Assembly: GCA_050084515.1 (NCBI GenBank)
Contig: CM114271.1
Location: 23,684,001-23,748,000 of the forward strand
Origin: Blasia pusilla
Lineage: Eukaryota; Marchantiophyta; Marchantiopsida; Blasiales
Direction: 5' to 3'
Length of the DNA stretch: 64,000 bases
Shown piece by piece: positions 57,907 through 64,000 of this stretch (the first letter of the stretch is position 1; each line of letters begins with the position of its first letter). Both the position numbers and the translations under genes were made by a program. Under the pieces are notes generated by a model. It saw only the letters and a list, made by a program, of their open reading frames with translations, was not told the DNA's origin and searched no databases.

Positions 57907-58728
57907 TTGTGTGACAAGGCGTTGATTGATCATCGGACCACGTCTCGAGATCATCCAGAGGCGGATGGTTTGGCTGAGCGTGTGGTTCAGACGGTGAAGA
58001 GGGCATTGCGCAAGTATGGCCTACAAAAGGGGCATCTTGGAGATTGGGATATTCAGTTGCCATGGTTAGCCATGGGGTATAGGTTCAGTCGCCAAGCATC
58101 CTTGGCTTCCTTCTCACCTTATTTTCTGTTATACGGCCGAGATCCAGACTTGCCAGCAGCAATTCGTCGGGAGTCTAGTGAGGTGGTGAACCTTGATGAC
58201 CCAGAGATGTGGATGAGGGTGTGTTCTCAGCGGGCGGAGCTCTTTCGGAGAGTTATGCCAACAACCTTTGAGAATCTTGCCATTGCTCAACATAGGGATA
58301 CGTTGCGGTATGCAACCATTCGGGGTGGAGGTTATCGACCATCGATTCGTAGGTTCCATGTGGGGGACTATGTCTATTTGCAGCAGATTGCACCGACAAC
58401 GTTGGATGTGATGGCAGGCCGCACTATTTTACGAGTGCGTGAGGTGTTAGCTTCTGGAGTTCTCATGTTGGAGGGTCGTGATGGAGTTGTTTGGAAGGAC
58501 CATGTGCGTAATTGTGCGCCATGTCATCTTCCAAATGTGGATGGTACTGTTGACCCAAGCTTAGCCATGATACGTGCTAGCTTGAGGTGCATGTTGTGTG
58601 GGTCTGCTGGTAACGCAGCCCGTATGTTGGTGTGTGATCGGTGTTCTAGGGGTTGGCACATGATGTGTTTGACTCCACGTTTGGATGTTGTTCCTATTGG
58701 AAGGTGGGTTTGTCCTCGATGTACTTAG
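57907..58728 (+). CDS. Integrase C-terminal half and PHD finger (copy C, open fragment)
   Basis: A 273-codon open frame, the best-preserved part of the element. It carries the integrase Glu region (RDHPEADGLAERVVQTVKRA), then SFSPYFLLYGRDPDLPAAIR, a GPY/F-like module (RRFHVGDYVYLQQIAPTTLD) and WKDHVRNCAPC. A full C4HC3 PHD finger closes the polyprotein: CMLC, CDRC, WHMMC and WVCPRC, with spacing C-x2-C-x11-C-x2-C-x4-H-x2-C-x14-C-x2-C and the conserved Trp before the last Cys pair. PHD fingers read histone H3 tails. A targeting role at integration is inferred by analogy with the chromodomain of chromoviruses. The ATG is internal to the polyprotein. Confidence 0.88.
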   Translation: MCDKALIDHRTTSRDHPEADGLAERVVQTVKRALRKYGLQKGHLGDWDIQLPWLAMGYRFSRQASLASFSPYFLLYGRDPDLPAAIRRESSEVVNLDDPEMWMRVCSQRAELFRRVMPTTFENLAIAQHRDTLRYATIRGGGYRPSIRRFHVGDYVYLQQIAPTTLDVMAGRTILRVREVLASGVLMLEGRDGVVWKDHVRNCAPCHLPNVDGTVDPSLAMIRASLRCMLCGSAGNAARMLVCDRCSRGWHMMCLTPRLDVVPIGRWVCPRCT

Positions 58729-58899
58729 GAGAGGTAGATGACTTGATCTTTGCATGATATGGATTACAGATGTGCGACTAACGATGGGGCAACCTAGCAC
58801 CCGGCCTTCTGATTCGAGCACCCAAGAAGGTGTATAGCATGTAGTAGATGTATAGGGCTACCTGGGAGTTAGAGGACCTAACCGCCGATTAGGGGGCGA

Positions 58900-59478
58900 G
58901 TTGTGGTACACTTGCGTTTGTGGATACTCTCGTCTATGTTATGTACGTATGTGAGTATGGTATGTCAACGATGTATGTTGTATGACGATGTGGATTCGCA
59001 CGACAGCTGTCATGACCATACGGATTATGTCGTAGAGTATAGTGTGCTAGTAGAGGACATTCCTTATGTAGGACCGTAGTGGCTTGGTAGAGATGCGGTT
59101 CCATACATAGGGTTGGGGTTACTAGTTGGGGTGAGTTTCCCAGTAGGGCCCGCTCTTAGGTTGGAGGATATAAGGTGGAGTGCACTCAAAGAACAGTCAG
59201 TTCTTTGAGTTGAGCCTGTTGCGTTGGGAGTTAGCCTTGGTAGTGAGTAGAGCTCTTGGCTATGGTGTTTCCCGCAAGCTTCGACCTGGATTCTCCCATC
59301 GTGGAGTGGGTTTGGCTCGATTGTATGTGATTATAAACGTGTTTTATGACAGTAGGTCTTTCACGGATTTCAGTTGTGGTACACTTGCGTTTGTGGATAC
59401 TCTCGTCTATGTTATGTACGTATGCGAGTATGGTATGTCAGCGATGTATGTTGTATGACGATGTGGATTCGCACGACA
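58900..59478 (+). repeat. Split-repeat terminus B1-A2-B2 of copy C
   Basis: B1 58900-59005 (106 bp), GC linker 59006-59007, A2 59008-59372, B2 59373-59478 (106 bp). Polypurine tract TTAGGGGGCGA abuts B1. The junction CGACAGCTGTCATG is close to palindromic. Confidence 0.93.
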
Positions 59479-59482
59479 ATAT

Positions 59483-60698
59483 CCTTCTATAGGACGGACA
59501 TAAGTTCATGGACATGTCCGCGGATACATGTTTTATCCATATGCAACCTTGATATTCTATATCTTGAATCAGTTGAAAATGTTGGATTTCTAACTTGATG
59601 TTTTCCATAAAGACTAGTAATTTGGATTCCATTTGATGCACTAGATTAGATGGGCGGAAATAAAAATTGGTAGCTAAAGTACTTTATGAAATTCATTGGG
59701 TATTGTTATTAGATAGCTTTGACCATGGAGGTGTGATAAAAAAGATACTTATACTACTTGTGTGCTTATGCACAAATCTGTATCACAATAGAAATTTTAC
59801 TTGAAAGTTTGTTCGTAGGGTTTTTATGGCAAACCCAAAATAAAGCCCTAAACCAAGTCCATGCTTTTGGAGACCAAACATAATTTTGTTGTTTAATATA
59901 TAAGAAACGAATGCAAATAATAATATAGATAAATTTCCAATTTCAAGAATATACTAATTTTTTTCCTTCCCAACCAACCTTGAAGACTAAATTTCTTTTG
60001 CAGAATTTTGTAAAGATGTAATGGAGAGAATAATGGAGGGATACTTAGGGAAATCTGTAAAAATCTAAAAATAAACTCGAGATAAAAAATAACAAACATG
60101 ATGAATATTTTTGTGTTTGCTTCTTATCATTTTCATTCTGTCACCTTCCCGAATGCATGTTACTGCATTCCTTCATTATATTCGAGGTTTATTTTTATGA
60201 TGAAGTGGATTTGGAGGCTTAAGATATTTCAAACATCCAGAATAGATTTAGCCTATAAATTAATTCAATAATGAAACCTATATATTTCTTTTCCTTTTCC
60301 ATTTTCCCCTTTTCTTAGGATCAAGCAAAGCCTGCATGCATGGGAAGCTTGTATTGACCTGTGGATCAGTAATCATATTATTAGCGACTAATTTCGCGCG
60401 ATCATGCTATTTTCGCTCTATTAGCGTAATCTGATCCTCGCCGCCCACGGATCATCGTGGGAAGCCTCGTTCGTTGGCTGCGGACTATGGAAGTGCTGCG
60501 AAAGCGGAGCAGTCACGGAATAGGACGACAGTTCAACTCTCGGGGCCTTCGCCGCGTCCTCATCCTGTCTGAGGACTGTTCATGTCCATCGCCGCTGGAG
60601 CATGTGCGGACGTCGTTGCAGTGGTGGTAGTCGGGAGGATTTGATGGACGAATGGGCGGACTCACTGGTGTACGAGCTGTGAGAATTGGAGGTAGAGA
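59483..60698. other. Upstream region of the 4CL-like gene
   Basis: AT-rich to about 60350, then GC-rich. An RY-type TGCATGCATG is at 60333-60342. No coding similarity was seen. Confidence 0.5.
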
Positions 60699-60764
60699 AT
60701 GGCTGATGACTCCGCTGCACTGCGAAGTATTGCACTCCGAATTATAGTGGAAGAGCCGATGTGA
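60699..60764 (+). CDS. Possible upstream open reading frame of the 4CL-like gene
   Basis: A 21-residue frame from ATG to TGA, beginning MADDSAALRS, ends 117 bp before the main ATG at 60881. If it lies in the transcript leader it could reduce translation of the main frame. The transcription start is unknown, so this is tentative. Confidence 0.25.
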   Translation: MADDSAALRSIALRIIVEEPM

Positions 60765-60880
60765 AGGCGATTCTCGAGACTGTCACTCGCGCAATTCGGA
60801 AGCGCGATTTCTCGCCGTGTTTCGTGAATTCGATTTCCAGCCTTTGCGGTGACAGTTTATGCACGGTTACGGGAGAAGCT

Positions 60881-63800
60881 ATGGCCGATTTCGAAAGCAG
60901 TGGATATAAAGATGGAGTTTATCATAGTTTGCAACCGCCATTCCCGATGCCCGATGAAACTTACTTGGACTGGGCGACCTTCGTTTTCGGCGGTGATTGG
61001 GGCTCTGATCGCGTGGTTCTAGTCGATGCTCACAGCGGACAGAGTTTGACATTTGGAGAGCTGAAAAGGAGAGTGTACTCTGTGGCTGCGGGCCTCGCCC
61101 AAGTTGGAGTGAAGCAGGGTGATACAGTGTTGCTTGCAGCTCCCAACTCGATCCACTACCCTGTTTTTTTATTTGGAATTATATCCTTAGGAGCTATCGT
61201 CACGACTGCAAATACGACGAACACCGTCATGGAATTCGAGAGGCAGGTTAAGGACTCCAATTCTCGTTTTGCGGTCACAGTTCCGGAGTTGGTGGGGAAA
61301 TTGTCGCAGCTAAAGCTACCCCTGATCTTGATTGATGGTTCTGAACGTAAGGCAGTTACGAATGCTCATCCAATTGCTTACATGTCCCATCTTTTGAAAA
61401 CAGATCCTATCAAGGCTCCAAAAGTAAAAATCAAGCAGACTGATGCTGCAGTCTTGATGTATTCGTCTGGAACAACCGGTCTCAGCAAAGGCGTGCTTCT
61501 CTCTCACAGTAGCTTTATATCTTCAGCACTTCAACGACAAAGCGCGTCTACCGCTGATGCTAACGAGCAAGCTGTTCTCTGTGGTGTAGTTCCCTTCTTT
61601 CATATAATGGGACTGACCGTAGTTTTGGGATACCAAATATGGTCGCGCAATAAAGTAATCGTATTCGCCAGATATGATCTCACGGAGTTGCTTAAGTGTG
61701 TCGAACACTACAAGATAACGATTCTTCCAGTGGTTCCCCCAATTTTGATCGCCCTGACGAAGAGTCCACTCGTGAACGATTATGATGTCAGTTCCATCAA
61801 GGTCATTGTGTTTGGAGCAGCTCCTGCTGGGAAGGAGCTGGTAGTAGAGTGCGCTGAGAGATTCAAAGGCGTTTATCTTATACAGGTGCATACCGACATC
61901 GCTCCTGCAATTACTCACACTGCGTCTTGATTTCTTCTTACACATGGAGAGTTGGCAAACAAACCTACTGGCTGTGAGGGGTCGGTGGACTGGGGCATTT
62001 CATTCTGGCATATGGCTAAGGTCGTTTTGGTCCCGAATCTACGTCTTGGACGATCCAATCCTTGTTGATACCGCATCCACTACTTTTCAGTCGTAATGCT
62101 AATTGGTTAGGCTCATTTGCAGGGCTATGGTTTGACAGAGTCCACTGGCACCGCAACCGTAGTTGATTTGGTTGATTCAGAATATTCGTATGTCAACGGG
62201 TCTTGTGGGAAGTTATGCGGGCGGATTCAAGCCAAGATAGTCGACCTAGACTCTGGGAGGCCGCTGCCCCCCAATCAAAGGGGAGAAATATGGTTGCGTG
62301 GACCGAACATTATGACAGGTGATGCATATGATCTCTGTTGTGGATGTGGTGGGGGTTTTGCATTCCTGAATTGTCACTTGTTTTGTCCTTGGAGGGTAAA
62401 GTGATAGATCTTGCTACTCACCGTAAGTGTTACAATTGAAACTTGGTGATAGTCACTTCGAATTTTGTTTGTCTATTCCGTCCCACTTCAGAATACTTGA
62501 ACAATGCGAAGGCAACAGCAGATACTCTGGATAAGGAAGGTTGGCTGCATACGGGAGACTTAGGCTATTTCGACGAGAGGGGATTTCTGTATATTGCTGA
62601 CAGAATCAAAGAGTTGATAAAGTACAATGCATATCAGGTAAGAACTCTCATTAGCCATTGGAGGACATTCTCCAAAGACTCATTCGCTAATTTTGTGTCA
62701 ACGCAGAAAATCCTACGGCTGATGCGAATGCATCAACAAACAGATGCCTTCTATTGTCTATGAAGACCCAAAGGCCAAAGGACAGCAAGAGCTTGCAAAC
62801 AGCTCAACCTAGACAGTTTCTGAAGAGGGTTTCGTGTGTTTCTTTCTGTCTTATCGGTCGTACTCCTTTTCCTGCAGACTTCGTACTGAATATAGTGCTC
62901 GACTCTCTGACTTGTCATTTTAGTTCTATGATTGATATTCCTACAGCATTCTCTGTCTAGTTTCGCTCAAGGGGAGAGCAGTTGTAGTGATGACATAGTG
63001 GAGTTTCCTCTGTGCAGATCGCTCCTGCAGAGTTGGAGTCTATTCTTCTCTCACATCCCCACGTTTTGGATGCAGCTGTCGTACCGTAAGTGGTCCTTGT
63101 TCTATTCTTTCGAGAAATAGTTGCTTAGATATGCAACTTTGGATACCACTGGCTTATACTAGAAAACAACCATTCAGGAAGATGTTTGAATTTATGGTTG
63201 CTTTCCAGGTTTCCGGATGAGTTGGCGGGAGAGATACCTCTGGCTTTCATAGTGAGGCGTCCGAATCATGCCCTGAATGAGGATACTGCTTTGAAATTTG
63301 TTGCTGAAAGGGTGAGTTTCCTGCAAAGCCTTGTCAATCTGCTTTTTTGGAGAACTTTCCATGCCGTCTATTGCAAATGTTGTACCACCTCACATTCGGT
63401 GGGGTTGGTTTTAGGGAGTGCAAAGGTCATTTGAGAAATATGATACATGAGAAGACCATGTTAAGCTAAAACCTAGTGGCAACTGAATCTTTTTACTGAG
63501 TTGTGCTCCCTTCAAGGTTTAACCAGATCTCTGGCTTATCAAGGTTCAGAGTAGTCAAAGTAAGACCCATTGGGGAGTTCCTTCTTGCATTCTGAGCCAC
63601 GGTCTGATGATTCTTAGGCTAGGATGTGTATGATTTATGTTAATATTCCCGAGTCACAAAACCTTGAAGGTGCGTCATGGCTCCATGCTACAAAAACTTG
63701 AAGGTTCCGAAATTACTACTTGACTTCCTGCATGGTCAAGGACTATGTACTTCCAAACACTGGCAGAGAATTCAAGCGAGTTGTTTCTGTGACATGGACC

Positions 63801-64000
63801 AGAAGTATGTGTTATAATTTCTGGATCTATGCCACGCTTGGTGAATTGTTGAAAGACCATACGCCGGTGCACTCTCATCTGGTGGTCTCTTGTGTGGTAG
63901 GTGGCCCCGTTCAAGAAGATTAGGAGAGTTATCTTCGTGGACAGTATTCCCAAGAGTGCTGCAGGGAAAACCCTTCGACGAGAGTTAATCACGATGTTGC
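60881..64000 (+). CDS. 4-coumarate:CoA ligase-like acyl-CoA synthetase (partial, 6 exons visible)
   Basis: Exons: 60881-61885, 62123-62318, 62492-62637, 63018-63085, 63209-63311, 63901 to the right edge. All junctions are GT...AG and phases agree, giving about 539 residues with only the last few missing. It activates a carboxylic acid with ATP and transfers it to CoA. AMP-binding box I is [18 protein letters not shown], box II lies in GYGLTESTG, and the hinge/C-terminal domain is [20 protein letters not shown] followed by LIKYNAYQ and [10 protein letters not shown]. The catalytic Lys is in [22 protein letters not shown] rather than GYGMTEAGP points to the 4CL-like clade, often peroxisomal, acting on fatty or jasmonate-type precursors, rather than true lignin 4CL. 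A C-terminal peroxisomal signal would lie just beyond the window. ATG 60881 (MADFESSGY) is chosen because upstream codons in frame give no homologous sequence. Confidence 0.93.

Larger units (their letters stand above)
49690..59478 (+). mobile_element. Gypsy-type DNMT/PHD retrotransposon, copy C
   Basis: A complete, un-nested element of 9,789 bp with 4-bp duplication ATAT (49686-49689 and 59479-59482). It starts TGTCATGACC and ends CGCACGACA. Order: A1 (49690-50056), primer site (50057-50067), leader, gag, protease, methyltransferase, UAG (55611-55613), RT, RNase H, integrase, PHD (to 58728), polypurine tract, B1 (58900-59005), GC, A2 (59008-59372), B2 (59373-59478). It is the best reference for the family here. 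Several frameshifts and a changed RT catalytic Asp make it inactive as read. Confidence 0.94.

Noticed and set aside
58900-59478. Classification as a DIRS/PAT/Ngaro element because of the split direct repeats
   Set aside because: No tyrosine recombinase is seen. The integrase has HHCC and DDE-type regions, RT and RNase H are Ty3/gypsy-like, and insertions carry 4-bp target duplications, which DIRS elements lack.
59906-59931. Another Helitron-like terminus (ATAATAATATAGAT)
   Set aside because: Only the AT-rich end resembles the family; the GGGAGAG part and a 3' end were not found.
63675-63992. Minus-strand 105-aa frame at the right edge
   Set aside because: Antisense to the last visible 4CL-like exon and its intron; no motif of its own.

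Overview
The window is nuclear DNA of a streptophyte, most likely a seed-free land plant. Three host genes with spliceosomal introns are recognisable. One encodes the motile-cilium protein CCDC40 (35167-43365, +). One encodes ribosomal stalk protein P2 (44633-45753, -). One encodes a 4-coumarate:CoA-ligase-like enzyme (60881 to the right edge, +). CCDC40 in a plant implies flagellated sperm, which fits bryophytes, lycophytes, ferns or charophytes. The species cannot be told from this sequence.

Layout. 1-1768 is the 3' end of one Ty3/gypsy-type element (copy A). 2865-3868 is a solo LTR of another family. 4473-29418 is a second gypsy-type element (copy O) carrying three later insertions: a solo LTR (10121-11123), a complete third gypsy-type element (copy B, 12015-21736) and a Ty1/copia element on the minus strand (22375-27479). 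29423-33150 is AT-rich and holds short Helitron-like elements. 33150-46000 is the gene-bearing part (CCDC40 and P2). 46460-47519 is a tandem array of Helitron-like units. 49690-59478 is a fourth gypsy-type element (copy C). The 4CL-like gene closes the window.

The exciting part is the gypsy-type family (copies A, O, B, C). Its reading order is Gag with two zinc knuckles, aspartic protease, a complete C5-cytosine DNA methyltransferase, a conserved in-frame UAG followed by CAR-YYA (the TMV-type readthrough context), reverse transcriptase, RNase H, DDE integrase and a C-terminal PHD finger. The ends are not ordinary LTRs. Each element is A1 - internal - B1 - 2 to 3 nt - A2 - B2, a split direct repeat of the kind known from PAT/Ngaro/DIRS elements. 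Here, however, it goes with a DDE integrase and 4-bp target duplications (TAGT, TACC, ATAT). The polypurine tract abuts B1. The primer site abuts A1 and is complementary not to a tRNA but to the element's own predicted RNA 5' end about 30 nt after its TATA box, as in Tf1 self-priming. The priming sequence differs between copy O and copies B/C, and both partners change together. The integrated form equals a two-LTR circle opened at an internal B|A junction.

All four gypsy-type copies look inactive: they carry stops, deletions, many 1-3 nt indels and one mutated RT catalytic Asp. The three host genes have intact splice sites and phases that I checked exon by exon.
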